Assembly (NCBI RefSeq): GCF_900176285.1
Contig: NZ_FWXF01000007.1
Span: 1 to 64,000, forward strand
Direction: 5' to 3'
Source of the DNA: Desulfacinum hydrothermale DSM 13146
GTDB lineage: Bacteria; Desulfobacterota; Syntrophobacteria; Syntrophobacterales; DSM-9756
Length of the DNA: 64,000 bases
In this document: positions 6,953 through 15,943 of the stretch, piece by piece
Numbering within the stretch: position 1 is the stretch's first letter
How the letters are laid out: every line of letters begins with the position of its first letter
The notes under the pieces: model-generated
What the model was told of the DNA's origin: nothing
Seen by the model: the letters and a program-made list of their open reading frames with translations, nothing else
The model's database searches: none
Made by a program: the position numbers and the translations under genes

Positions 6953-9178
6953 TTATGTGCCGGGAAGCTCTATGACGATCACCGTCCCGCGGGGCTCATT
7001 GTCCCGCACACGCACAAAGCCGTTGTGATCGGTGATGATCTTGGACACGATGGCCAAGCCCAATCCGCTCCCCTTTTCCTTGGTGGAATAGTAGGGCTCG
7101 AACATGCGCAAGCGCGCCTCGGGCGGCAGTCCCCGTCCCGTATCCGCACATTCCAGACGGGCGATGCGCAAAATGGAATCGTAGTAGAGGCGCAGTTCAA
7201 TGCGCCCGCTGGCTCCGTCCAGAGCTTGCACGGCGTTTTCCAAGAGGTTGTTCAACACCTGCCGAAACTGGCCGCGATCCAGGCGCAGCAAGGGAAAGTC
7301 CGGGCTCCGATCCACCACGAACTGGATCTTGGGATAGGTGTGCCTGTAGAGCGCCACCGCCTCCTCCACCAGGGCCCCCAAGTCGCATGGAGTGGGGTTG
7401 GCGTCGGGCATGCGCGCGAAGCTGGAAAACTCGTCCACCAGTCGCTTCATGTGATCGACCTGCTCGATGATGGTCTGCGTGCACTCGGCCAGCACCCCCC
7501 CTTCCTCATCCAGCATCGGCCCATATTTCCGGCGTATTCTTTGGGCGGAAAGCTTGATGGGCGTGAGGGGGTTTTTGATTTCGTGCGCAATCCGCCGGGC
7601 CACCTCGCGCCAGGCGGCCATGCGCTGGGCTTTTTGAAGTTCGCTCAGATCGTCCAAAACCACCACCACGCCCACATCGCGCCCCTCTTCGTCCCGAAGC
7701 AGGCTCACCTTGATCAGAAGCGCCATGAGCCGGTTGCCCACCATGACTTGAGCATGCCGCTCCATCGTGGGCTGGCGTCCCACCTGGTACATATCCCGAA
7801 ACGCCTTGACCACCTGCAAGTGTTCCGCCTGGAGCAGTTCCGTATAGCTTCGCCCGATGACCCCATCGCCCTGCAGGCCCAACATCTCTTCGGCCGCCTT
7901 GTTCATGGTCCGAATGGTTCCGTGCACATCCACGCTCACCACCCCCGCCCCGATGTTGCGAAGCACAATCTCCATGTACCGGCGCCGATCCTCCAACTCC
8001 CGGTTGCTTTCCTGGAGGGCCTCGTTGGCCAGGGTGAGCTGTTCACGGTTGTGGCGAAGATCGCGGACCATGCGATTGAAGGAGGCCAGCAGGGTCCCGA
8101 TCTCATCGTCCCTTTCCCAGTCGAGCGAAACGTCCAGGTCCCCTTCCGCCACCTTTTCCGTGGCCATGAGCAGACCCTGAATCGGTCCCGTGATGTCCCG
8201 GGCCAGGTAGAGACCGAACCAGACGGCTGCAAACAACACCAGCAGCGTGGCAATGGAAAAGGTGATGAGATGGCTGGTCTTCAAGGGGGCCTTCAGGAGT
8301 TTCAGTTGGCTGTAGTTTTCGTAGCCGCGCACCACCGCGTCCAGGCGAGCCGCCATGCTGGACGGGAGAGTTCGAACCAGAGCCAGATAGGCCTCAGGGG
8401 CTTTCCCCTCGTCCCCACCCACCGGCCGGAAGGCGACCATGGCCTCCCTCTTTCCCCCGGTGGGCACCAAGGGGAAGGAATCCACCGTCTCGTCGGAAAG
8501 GGCCCATTCCCGAACCAATTGGGCCATCACCAAGGGATCCAGTTGCTGCGTCGGGTCCTTCCAGACCTCCCAGAGAACCTTTCCCTGGGCATCGGCCACA
8601 AAGGCGCCCTGGACATGGTAGCGTTCCCAGAAGGACTGGGGCACGTCCCCTTCACGCACGGCCGGCCCATGGGCCGTCCACCCGCCGGGGAAGAGCTCCC
8701 ACTGGACCAATTGCGCATCCACGAGCAGATCCCCGTGGACCTGTTTCAAATAATCCTTTCCCAGCAAGACGGCCTGTTCCAGGGATTGTTCCACCTGGTT
8801 GCTGAACCAGTATTCCAGGCTGAAGGAAATGAATTGGGTCGCCAGCCCAAAAAGGGGAAGTGTGGGAATGAGGGTGAGGCCCACGAAGGCAAGGGTCAGG
8901 CGCGTGCGCAGCCGATGGCCCAGGATGCGCCGGCGCCGCTCGAAGATCAGCTTGACCACGTTGCGCAAGACCAGATAGACCAGCAACAACAACAAGATGA
9001 CGTTCAGGTTGATGAGCGCAAAGAGCAGGATGTTGCCAAAGATGGGCAGTTCCGATCGGTACTGGAAGAACCATCCCTCCAGAAACCCAAAAACCACCAC
9101 CAGGCACAAAACGATGATCAGGACGATTCTTTCCCGTCGCCGACGGCGCCGGACCAGTGCCGCGTTGGAATAGCTCAT
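6953..9178 (-). CDS. ntrY: Membrane sensor histidine kinase, NtrY type
   Basis: This 741-residue kinase phosphorylates the NtrX regulator. The N-terminus has several membrane helices (about 15-90) and then a periplasmic sensing region of roughly 200 residues. A further helix (about 300-325) leads into HAMP (LARDITGPIQGLL...). A PAS domain follows (MEIVLRNIGAGVVSVDVHGTIRTMNKAAEEMLG). The HisKA domain has its phosphoacceptor His near residue 530 (RRIAHEIKNPLTPIKLSAQR), and the ATPase domain ends the protein (NLLENAVQAL, DTGRGLP, GSGLGLAIV). The gene order DUF4390-ntrY-ntrX is recurrent in deltaproteobacteria. Confidence 0.9.
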   Translation of the reverse strand: MSYSNAALVRRRRRRERIVLIIVLCLVVVFGFLEGWFFQYRSELPIFGNILLFALINLNVILLLLLVYLVLRNVVKLIFERRRRILGHRLRTRLTLAFVGLTLIPTLPLFGLATQFISFSLEYWFSNQVEQSLEQAVLLGKDYLKQVHGDLLVDAQLVQWELFPGGWTAHGPAVREGDVPQSFWERYHVQGAFVADAQGKVLWEVWKDPTQQLDPLVMAQLVREWALSDETVDSFPLVPTGGKREAMVAFRPVGGDEGKAPEAYLALVRTLPSSMAARLDAVVRGYENYSQLKLLKAPLKTSHLITFSIATLLVLFAAVWFGLYLARDITGPIQGLLMATEKVAEGDLDVSLDWERDDEIGTLLASFNRMVRDLRHNREQLTLANEALQESNRELEDRRRYMEIVLRNIGAGVVSVDVHGTIRTMNKAAEEMLGLQGDGVIGRSYTELLQAEHLQVVKAFRDMYQVGRQPTMERHAQVMVGNRLMALLIKVSLLRDEEGRDVGVVVVLDDLSELQKAQRMAAWREVARRIAHEIKNPLTPIKLSAQRIRRKYGPMLDEEGGVLAECTQTIIEQVDHMKRLVDEFSSFARMPDANPTPCDLGALVEEAVALYRHTYPKIQFVVDRSPDFPLLRLDRGQFRQVLNNLLENAVQALDGASGRIELRLYYDSILRIARLECADTGRGLPPEARLRMFEPYYSTKEKGSGLGLAIVSKIITDHNGFVRVRDNEPRGTVIVIELPGT

Positions 9179-9187
9179 CGTCTCGAC

Positions 9188-9760
9188 TCAATGCACATAG
9201 GAGACCTGGGCCCAGTCCGTTTCAAAGTCCCACAGAGAGACGAAGAAGAAAACATAACGCAGGAAGAAGGGAAGCCGGACCTTGGACAATTCCGCTTTCA
9301 CACGCACCTGATATTCCTGGTTCTTGGGAAGACGCCACAAGGGAATGATGGGCACGTCCTCCACCTTGCTCATCCATTGCCTGGCCTTGGCAAAATCCTT
9401 GGTGGTCAAGGTGGTGTTGGGATGTTCCGCCAACTTCACGCGGTACTGTCCGTGCAAGGTGTCGTATCGGATGCTGTGCTCAAAGGACACATCCACCAGC
9501 CGGTCTCGAAACAGCGGCACGCCCTCTTTTTCCAGCACCACCAGGATGCGGAAGGTGGCTCCCACCCCGCTCTTGATGGCCTTCAGCATCTCTTCATTGA
9601 AGCAATTATCGATACGAAACCGGACTTTCAGGTTGGGCGGGTCGGGATAGACCTGCAGCTCCACGATATCCGCCTTGTTCCGGGCCTGCGCGACCGGACC
9701 AGACAGCACCGTGCACATGATCGCCAATAAGAGGGAGGCAAAAAAAAACGCCTGTCGCAT
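9188..9760 (-). CDS. DUF4390 family exported protein
   Basis: A 190-residue protein with a Sec signal peptide (about 1-26, MRQAFFFASLLLAIMCTVLSG then AQA cleavage). I recognise the DUF4390 pattern: a beta-rich domain with DNCFNEEMLKAIKSGV near residue 50 and VPIIPLWRLP later. These proteins sit immediately upstream of ntrY in related genomes, so a periplasmic input role for the kinase is plausible but unproven. I prefer ATG 9760, which starts exactly at the signal peptide. A TTG at 9790 in frame would add ten residues ahead of it. ntrY begins 10 bp downstream. Confidence 0.75.
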   Translation of the reverse strand: MRQAFFFASLLLAIMCTVLSGPVAQARNKADIVELQVYPDPPNLKVRFRIDNCFNEEMLKAIKSGVGATFRILVVLEKEGVPLFRDRLVDVSFEHSIRYDTLHGQYRVKLAEHPNTTLTTKDFAKARQWMSKVEDVPIIPLWRLPKNQEYQVRVKAELSKVRLPFFLRYVFFFVSLWDFETDWAQVSYVH

Positions 9761-9873
9761 CCGTCCGTGCTCTGCGATTGGGGTTCTCAAGAGCTCAGAT
9801 CTTAACGGACACGCCGGGCGTTGACAAGCAGATCTACGAAGTCAACCGGACGCCGGGACCCCGGTTTGTCCCC

Positions 9874-10821
9874 TCATCCCGTTCGAGCCAACACAGGAGG
9901 CTTCCAGTAGATGGACGGCACCGGCTGATGGATGACCTTCTGGGGGATGGCCGTGGCCGCCTGGATGAACCGAGCATGACCGGGTCTTCGAAACATTTCC
10001 CTCAGCACCTGGTTGTGCAGAGCATGACCGGCCTTGTGCGCCTCGAAGTGGGCAAAGACAGGAAACGGGCAGAGCGCCAAGTCTCCCAGAAAATCCAGCA
10101 CTTTGTGACGGACACATTCGTCCGGAAAGCGCAGGCCCTCCGCGTTCAGCACACCGTGATCGTCGAAGACCACCGCGTTGTCCAACGAGCCGCCCAGCGC
10201 CAGGCCTTTACTCTGTAGATATTCCACTTCCCGGAGGAACCCAAAGGTCCTGGCCGCCGCCAATTCCCGCCGGAAGGCCCCCGCATCCAGCCTCCAAGCA
10301 AAGTGCTGACGCCCCACCAGGGGATGGGGAAAATCGATGGTGTAGTCAATGTGCAACACATCCGCAGGCCGGACCCTCACATACGCATCCCCCTGACGGA
10401 CCGTAAAGGGCGATTCCACCCGCAGGCACGTTTTGGACGCTTCCTGGCGTTCCAGCCCCGCTCGGGCGAGCACTTCCAAGTAGGGAACCGCGCTGCCGTC
10501 CATGACGGGCATCTCCGGCCCGTCGATCTCCACGCGGAGATTGTCGATACCGAGCACCCGGACCGCCGCCATGAAGTGCTCCACCGTTCCCACGCGCACC
10601 CCGTCGGATCCCAGAACCGTGGCCAGGGACGTGTCCACCACATTGTCATGGCGGGCCGCAATGGCGGGGTTTCCGGGCAGGTCCACCCGGTAGAAGACGA
10701 TCCCGTGATGGGGAGGTGCGGGACGCAGCCTCACATTCACGCGAGCCCCCGAATGGAGGCCCGTCCCGCCAAATTCCGCTTCCGCTCCAACCGTATGCTG
10801 ACTGAACAGGTCGTAGTGCAA
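9874..10821 (-). CDS. lpxC: UDP-3-O-acyl-N-acetylglucosamine deacetylase
   Basis: LpxC is the zinc hydrolase that commits UDP-acyl-GlcNAc to lipid A synthesis, so it implies a Gram-negative envelope. The 315-residue protein shows all family motifs: GTGLHSG near residue 20, TVEHFMAA (zinc His), EIDGPEMPVMDGSA, LGGSLDNAVVFDD, HKVLDFLGDL (zinc His and Asp) and HKAGHALHN (catalytic His) near the C-terminus. The start is TTG at 10821, favoured by GAGGAGGA 9 bp upstream and the conserved N-terminus QHTVGAEAEFGGTGLHSG. It is separated from the DUF4390 gene by 113 bp on the same strand. Confidence 0.95.
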   Translation of the reverse strand: MHYDLFSQHTVGAEAEFGGTGLHSGARVNVRLRPAPPHHGIVFYRVDLPGNPAIAARHDNVVDTSLATVLGSDGVRVGTVEHFMAAVRVLGIDNLRVEIDGPEMPVMDGSAVPYLEVLARAGLERQEASKTCLRVESPFTVRQGDAYVRVRPADVLHIDYTIDFPHPLVGRQHFAWRLDAGAFRRELAAARTFGFLREVEYLQSKGLALGGSLDNAVVFDDHGVLNAEGLRFPDECVRHKVLDFLGDLALCPFPVFAHFEAHKAGHALHNQVLREMFRRPGHARFIQAATAIPQKVIHQPVPSIYWKPPVLARTG

Positions 10822-11074
10822 TGTCTCATTCCTCCTCGAGGCTTTTGACTAGGGCAATGATCGTACCAGCTCGAGAAAGAAAGAAGAATTCTCCCTGATA
10901 TCCATCTAGTAGTTAATATCCTTAGATCTTTTGGGCGCGCACCCTCGTCTCCGCGCAGGACCTGAGCCCCTCCACGGCGGGTGGGCCTGTGCCCCAAAAG
11001 ACACACTCCTAACCCGACTGTGACTTTTATGCAACAGCCACACCCCGCCTTTCCTTATTGGGTGGCAACGACTG

Positions 11075-11827
11075 TCAGGGCTTCAGGGTGAACCTCCAGG
11101 CGCACCACCACGCGTCCGGATGGGCGTCCGGGGGGCATCCGATACATTCCGTTTCGATCCTGGGATCGATGGTTCGGGCAAAGCAGGGATACTCCACCAT
11201 TCCTGCAGACTTGCAGGGGTAATCGGGAAGGCCTTTGCGCTTGCGCGCGCTCTGCACCCGGCAATCCACCATGCGAAAGATCAGGCTGTGTTCATCCACC
11301 ACCTCCACCGCCTGCTCATTGATCCGAGCGTAAAGCCGGTATTCAAGAGCCGTCTTCAGGCCTTCCAGCCCCGCCTCCCGGGGAAGCCCGAGGAGCTTCT
11401 TGATGCGATAGGCCTCATAGGGAGAAAACCGGGTCCAGCAGGTGTCGTTGCACCGCTTGGCCGTATTCATCCCGTGCACCTTTTCCACGGCCTGGAACCA
11501 CACCCCGTCTGTGGCCAGCCAGTTGGCGGCCACGGCGTTCATCACCTGGCGAAGCTGCGCCTTGTCCATATCCTTGAGCGCCTTGGGAACCCCGTCTTCC
11601 AGCTCGAAACCCAACACCTTGGAAAGGCGTTTGAGCATGATCCCGAAAGCCGCGTCTCCCGCGTCCGCCTCGATGGGCAAGGTCCTTTCCAGTCCCAATT
11701 GGTGCTCCACCTCCCGGAACCAGCAGCCGTAGTGGATGAGATTTCGCCGCAATCCATCCATGATCCACTGGACCAGCTCCGCTTCACTCCACTCTTCAAA
11801 AGGCTTGGGATCCACATGTGCACTCAT
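11075..11827 (-). CDS. DUF6125-like cysteine-rich cytosolic protein
   Basis: A 250-residue soluble protein beginning at ATG 11827 after a GGAG-type site. The middle resembles DUF6125 / L-2-amino-thiazoline-4-carboxylate hydrolase-like proteins: KRCNDTCWTRFSPYEAYRIKKLLGLP then a domain ending CIGCPPDAHPDAWWCAWRF. It carries seven cysteines, several near the C-terminus (PCKSAGMVEYPCF, ECIGCPP), which could bind a metal or cluster. No enzymatic role can be assigned. It lies about 250 bp upstream of lpxC on the same strand, with a weak hairpin between, so it is probably its own unit. Confidence 0.6.
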   Translation of the reverse strand: MSAHVDPKPFEEWSEAELVQWIMDGLRRNLIHYGCWFREVEHQLGLERTLPIEADAGDAAFGIMLKRLSKVLGFELEDGVPKALKDMDKAQLRQVMNAVAANWLATDGVWFQAVEKVHGMNTAKRCNDTCWTRFSPYEAYRIKKLLGLPREAGLEGLKTALEYRLYARINEQAVEVVDEHSLIFRMVDCRVQSARKRKGLPDYPCKSAGMVEYPCFARTIDPRIETECIGCPPDAHPDAWWCAWRFTLKP

Positions 11828-12155
11828 GGCAGCTCCTCACTTTGGGGTTGGTTGGGTGGGAACACGCGTTGCGGCCCTGCCTCCGTTCAGCTCGTAACGG
11901 AAACCAGCAGGTGCCGTTGACAGGGGTCTTTGATGGAAACGGATAGCTGAACGGGCGGCCGGCGGTCAAGAAATTTATCATAAAGGATATCCCCCGCGGA
12001 AAATCCCTTGAGAAGGGCTTCCGCTCGGGTGTAGCTTTTCCAAAGCAGGCCACAACGTTTTGGACAGGGAACTTCGTCGCGCCTTGCATCTTTCGTTTCA
12101 CGCCTTGGTCTGGCAGGCGGCGAGAGAACACCGATCACACACAGGGAGGCTTACC
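11828..12155. other. Divergent intergenic region
   Basis: This 328-bp region lies between the DUF6125-like gene (minus) and the reductase gene (plus) and must hold both promoters. I see no confident -35/-10 pair, repeat or small gene. AGGGAGG at 12142-12148 is the Shine-Dalgarno of the reductase. Confidence 0.5.
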
Positions 12156-13028
12156 ATGCGCGTGGGCTTTATCGGGTTGGGGACCATGGGAAACCCCATG
12201 GCGCGTAACGTGGTCAACGGCGGCTACGACCTGATCGTCTACAACCGAACGGCATCCAAGACGGCACCGTTTCGCCACATGGGAGTGCCAACGGCCTCGT
12301 CCCCCGCGGATCTGGCACGACAGAGCGACGCGCTGATTTTCATGGTGACGGGCCCAACGGATCTCCTGGACCTCCTCCAGCGGCCTCAAGGCATTCTGGA
12401 AGGACTGAATCCGGGAACGGTGGTGATCAACATGAGCACCGTATCCCTGGACGCCACGCGGCGCGCGGCGGCGTTGGTGGAGGCGGCCGGCGGCCGTTTT
12501 CTCGACGCCCCCGTTTCGGGAAGCAAGGTCCCGGCGGAACAGGCCACTTTGGTTATTCTCGTCGGCGGCGATCCGGCCCTGATTGACCAGATGGAACCCC
12601 TCCTGCTCACCATGGGCAAGAAGGTGGTTCGCTGCGGTGCCGTCCCCGCCGGCACGGCCATGAAACTCATGATCAATCTCCTCCTGGGCACGATGATGGT
12701 GGATTTGGCCGAGGCCCTGGTCTTTGGATCGCGACTGGGCCTGGACATGGAGGCCATGCTGGAAACGATCGCTTCCGGAGCCATGGCCGCGCCGCTTTTT
12801 GCCCTAAAGGGAAAGGCCATTGCCCAGGGCGATTATACAAAACACTTTCCGGTGGACCTGGTCTTCAAGGATTTGAATCTGGTCTTGACGGAAGCGGGAT
12901 CCTTGGGCTGTCCCCTGCCGGCCACGGCTGCCTGTCGAGAAGCCTACAACGCCGCCCGGGCCATGGGTTGGGGGGATGAAGACATGGCGGCCGTCTTCAA
13001 GGTTCTGGACCGGCTGGCCGGCCGCTGA
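12156..13028 (+). CDS. NAD(P)-dependent reductase, 3-hydroxyisobutyrate dehydrogenase family
   Basis: This 290-residue beta-hydroxyacid dehydrogenase begins with the NAD(P) motif GLGTMGNPMARN (residues 7-12 form the glycine loop). Substrate-site motifs follow: FLDAPVSGSKVPAEQATLVILVGG near residue 117 and KLMINLLLG, where Lys170 is the expected catalytic residue. The substrate could be 3-hydroxyisobutyrate, glyoxylate/succinic semialdehyde or a related acid; the sequence alone does not decide. The start ATG 12156 has AGGGAGG 7 bp upstream. It stands alone, convergent with dacB 15 bp away. Confidence 0.8.
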   Translation: MRVGFIGLGTMGNPMARNVVNGGYDLIVYNRTASKTAPFRHMGVPTASSPADLARQSDALIFMVTGPTDLLDLLQRPQGILEGLNPGTVVINMSTVSLDATRRAAALVEAAGGRFLDAPVSGSKVPAEQATLVILVGGDPALIDQMEPLLLTMGKKVVRCGAVPAGTAMKLMINLLLGTMMVDLAEALVFGSRLGLDMEAMLETIASGAMAAPLFALKGKAIAQGDYTKHFPVDLVFKDLNLVLTEAGSLGCPLPATAACREAYNAARAMGWGDEDMAAVFKVLDRLAGR

Positions 13029-13043
13029 ACCATGAGGGCTCTT

Positions 13044-14573
13044 TCAGCCGGCCAGGGAGGGGATGTGCTCCACAAAGCGATCCACCTCCCGGCGGGCTTT
13101 CCAGATGTGTGGAACCCCATTGAGGATCACGGTCACCGCGTACACCTTCTTTGCAGGCGACACCACATATCCGCTGAAACTCACCACGTCCTTCAGGGTG
13201 CCGGTTTTGCCGCGAACCACCGTCCCTTCCGGCAGGCCCTTCAGGCGGCGGAGCAAGGTTCCGTCCTCTCCGGGCTGAGCCAGGGAGGCCATGAATTCCG
13301 GCGCGATGAGAAAATCGTTGTAGGCGGCCTTCAACACCGTGTTGAAGACCCTGGGACTGACCCGGCTCGTCCGGCTGAGTCCCGATCCGGAATCCAGGAA
13401 GGCTTCCGATCGGGCCACCCCAAGCTTTCTCAAGACATTGTCCAACACGCGGCATCCCTTCCGAGAGCTTCCAGGCAGTCCGTAGACATGGGCACCCAGC
13501 ACCCGCAGGATCATCTCCGCCATGAAGTTGTTGCTGTATCGATTCATTCCGAAGAGAAGATCTCCCAGGGGAGGTGATTCCAGTGAGCAGAGGAGGACGG
13601 AGGTTTCGGGCACCGCCAGAGCCTGAGAAGAGCTCCCGCTCACCTGCACACCCACTTCCTGGAGCATTCGCCGGAAGGTGAGGGCCACAAATTTTTCCGG
13701 GTCCCGCACATTCATACGGCGCTCCACGGGAAGCACCTTTTCTGCGGGCGGCCGCCCCCGCAACTGGAAGACCTCCCTTCCGTCGTCTCCCATCCCCAAC
13801 GAGGAAAGAGAGATGATCACCTTGCGCGAAGGCCTTTGGCGCCATCTTTGCCGGATCGCCGCATAGTCTGTGGGCGGAAACACCCTGACGGCCGTGCCCT
13901 CCGGCCCCTGCTGGGACGAGATCTGGAGTGTCATCGTGTTGAAGTTCACGGCCGTGGCGCTCAGGACCGGATTGTGGGGCCTGTCCAGCTCACCGTCCAG
14001 GCACAGTTGTTCGTAGGGCGGGTCGAAATCCGAGTTGTCCACGTGGATGCTGCCCAGAATGCGGCGAATGCCCATGCCCCGGATCTTTTGGGCCAGCAGC
14101 CAGAGCCGTTCCGGTGTGAGATACGGATCGCCATGCCCCTTGATCCACAGGCTTCCGGAAAGGATTCCCTCCCGGGGCCTTCCATGAGCCCACAGCTCGG
14201 TCACGAATCGGTAATCGGGGCCCAAATTCTTGAGAGCGGCATAGCTGGTGATGAGCTTGACAAGAGAAGCGGGCACCAGCGGTCGGCGCGAATGCATCTC
14301 AAAAACGGTCTTGTCGTCAGAAAGCCGAACCACATGGACGCCCACGTGCCGCGCCACCATCTGAAGGCGCTTCAAGTGGGCTTTCCACGAGTCGGTTGTT
14401 CTGGAACCGGCACCAAAGCATGGGCTGGGGGCCACGACCAAAACGATCCAGATCGAAAGGGCCACCACAACCTGGAACAAGCCTGAGCCCAGCTGGCGGC
14501 TCGCCCCCTTGGATTTACTGCCAAGCCGTCGAAAAGCAGGTCCTTGTCTGTGGGATCTCCTATGTGGATCCAT
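13044..14573 (-). CDS. dacB: D-Ala-D-Ala carboxypeptidase/endopeptidase (PBP4 family)
   Basis: A class C penicillin-binding protein of peptidase family S13 that trims or cuts peptidoglycan cross-bridges in the periplasm. The 509-residue protein has an N-terminal hydrophobic segment (about 32-50) after a basic extension. The three catalytic motifs are S103-LVK (SxxK), SNN in NRYSNNFMAEM, and KTG in RGKTGTLKDVVSFSGY. It overlaps the end of aroA by 14 bp, so it is almost certainly the last gene of the aromatic operon, an unusual companion. The roughly 30-residue basic N-terminal extension raises the possibility of a later start. Confidence 0.88.
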   Translation of the reverse strand: MDPHRRSHRQGPAFRRLGSKSKGASRQLGSGLFQVVVALSIWIVLVVAPSPCFGAGSRTTDSWKAHLKRLQMVARHVGVHVVRLSDDKTVFEMHSRRPLVPASLVKLITSYAALKNLGPDYRFVTELWAHGRPREGILSGSLWIKGHGDPYLTPERLWLLAQKIRGMGIRRILGSIHVDNSDFDPPYEQLCLDGELDRPHNPVLSATAVNFNTMTLQISSQQGPEGTAVRVFPPTDYAAIRQRWRQRPSRKVIISLSSLGMGDDGREVFQLRGRPPAEKVLPVERRMNVRDPEKFVALTFRRMLQEVGVQVSGSSSQALAVPETSVLLCSLESPPLGDLLFGMNRYSNNFMAEMILRVLGAHVYGLPGSSRKGCRVLDNVLRKLGVARSEAFLDSGSGLSRTSRVSPRVFNTVLKAAYNDFLIAPEFMASLAQPGEDGTLLRRLKGLPEGTVVRGKTGTLKDVVSFSGYVVSPAKKVYAVTVILNGVPHIWKARREVDRFVEHIPSLAG

Positions 14574-15879
14574 GGATCAGCCCGAAGAAGGTGTCCCAGA
14601 ATTCAGGAAACGATTTGCGCACCGTGGCGGCCCCCCGGATGACCACGCCGGGTACCCGAAGCCCCAACACGGCAAAGGCCATGGCGATCCGGTGATCCTC
14701 GTAGGTTTCTATGGTCGCCCCTCGGCGCGGGGGTCCCTGGATCACCAGGCCATCCGAGCCTTCTTCCACCTGAACCCCCAGTTTGCTCAGCTCCACCGCA
14801 ACCGCCCGCAGCCGATCCGATTCCTTGATTCGAAGGTGCGCCACATTGCGGATGCGGGATGCCCCCTCGGCACATGCGGCCAGGACCGCCAGAGTGGGAA
14901 CCATATCCGGCATGCGGTTCATGTCCGCATCGACCGATCGGAGGGTGCGCGGACCCTGCACGCAAACCCCTTCCTCCGTCCAATCGACCCGGCAGCCCAT
15001 GGCACTCAAGATATCCAAAAAGGCGCAGTCGCCCTGCAGAGCCGCCTGGCTCACAGGGTAGGTTAGAACGCTTCCGCCCGTCAAGGCCGCCGCCGCCCAA
15101 AAGTAGGAAGCGGAAGAGCAATCCCCTTCCACCCTATAGTGGAAAGGCTTCACCACCTGGGGCGCATTCACCACCACTTCCGTGGGTCCCGCTTTGCGGA
15201 AGTCCAAGCCCGCCTGAGCCATCATCTGCAGCGTGATCTCCACATAGGGAAAGGAGGACACGTTCTCCTCCCAAGAAACCGCCACCGGGCCCGACGCTTT
15301 CGTGGACGCCAGGAGGATGGAGGAAAGGTATTGACTGCTTTGGGAGGCGTCCACACAAACCCTGCCACCGCAAAGCCCGTCGCTTTCGATCACAACGGGC
15401 GGATAGCCTCTCTTCAAGGGAAAGCGCACCACCGCCCCCAGCGTCTCCAAGGCGACGGTCAGGGCTCCCACGGGCCGCTCGCGCAGCCTGGCGGTCCCGT
15501 CGAAGACGAAGGTTCCCTTGCCGGCTGCTGCCAGTCCGGCCAGAAGGCGGAGACTGGTTCCGCTGTTTCCCACATTGATGGGTGAGGAAGGGCTGCGCCA
15601 CAGCTCGTGGGGAGGGCGAATTCGAACCGTACTTCCACGCCATTCCACCCGGGCTCCCAGATCCCGAAGGGCCGAAGCGGTCACGCGCGTATCCTCTGCG
15701 TCCAGGGCATTGAGAACGACACTTTCGCCGCCGGACAAGGCCGCAAGGATGAACGCCCGATGCGTGACCGACTTGGATCCGGGAAGGGGCACACGCCCGG
15801 TGACCCGTTCCACGGTGGGAATGGCGACTTCTTCCGCAGCCTGTTCCGTAATGCCTTGTTTGCGATCTGTCCTATTCAT
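14560..15879 (-). CDS. aroA: 3-phosphoshikimate 1-carboxyvinyltransferase (EPSP synthase)
   Basis: AroA joins phosphoenolpyruvate and shikimate 3-phosphate in the shikimate pathway. The 439-residue protein has the N-terminal substrate loop LPGSKSVTHRAFILAAL, the PEP-binding NSGTSLRLLAGL, SSQYLSSILLA, DCSSASYFWAAAAL, and the C-terminal motif HLRIKESDRL followed by TYEDHRIAMAFAVLGL. An N-terminal tail of about 20 residues precedes the core. The start ATG 15879 has AAGGGAAA upstream. It is the fourth gene of the attenuator-controlled operon, 64 bp after aroE. Confidence 0.95.
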   Translation of the reverse strand: MNRTDRKQGITEQAAEEVAIPTVERVTGRVPLPGSKSVTHRAFILAALSGGESVVLNALDAEDTRVTASALRDLGARVEWRGSTVRIRPPHELWRSPSSPINVGNSGTSLRLLAGLAAAGKGTFVFDGTARLRERPVGALTVALETLGAVVRFPLKRGYPPVVIESDGLCGGRVCVDASQSSQYLSSILLASTKASGPVAVSWEENVSSFPYVEITLQMMAQAGLDFRKAGPTEVVVNAPQVVKPFHYRVEGDCSSASYFWAAAALTGGSVLTYPVSQAALQGDCAFLDILSAMGCRVDWTEEGVCVQGPRTLRSVDADMNRMPDMVPTLAVLAACAEGASRIRNVAHLRIKESDRLRAVAVELSKLGVQVEEGSDGLVIQGPPRRGATIETYEDHRIAMAFAVLGLRVPGVVIRGAATVRKSFPEFWDTFFGLIHGST

Positions 15880-15943
15880 GGCCCCATTTCCCTTCGATCC
15901 TCATGCCTCACTCCCATACACGCCGTGACCGGCACCTGGCATC

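Noticed and set aside
6878-9730. A 950-residue plus-strand frame across ntrY and the DUF4390 gene
   Set aside because: It lies opposite clearly conserved NtrY motifs, its translation is His/Gln/Pro-rich with no domain, and it has no ribosome site. GC-rich antisense frames of this length are expected.
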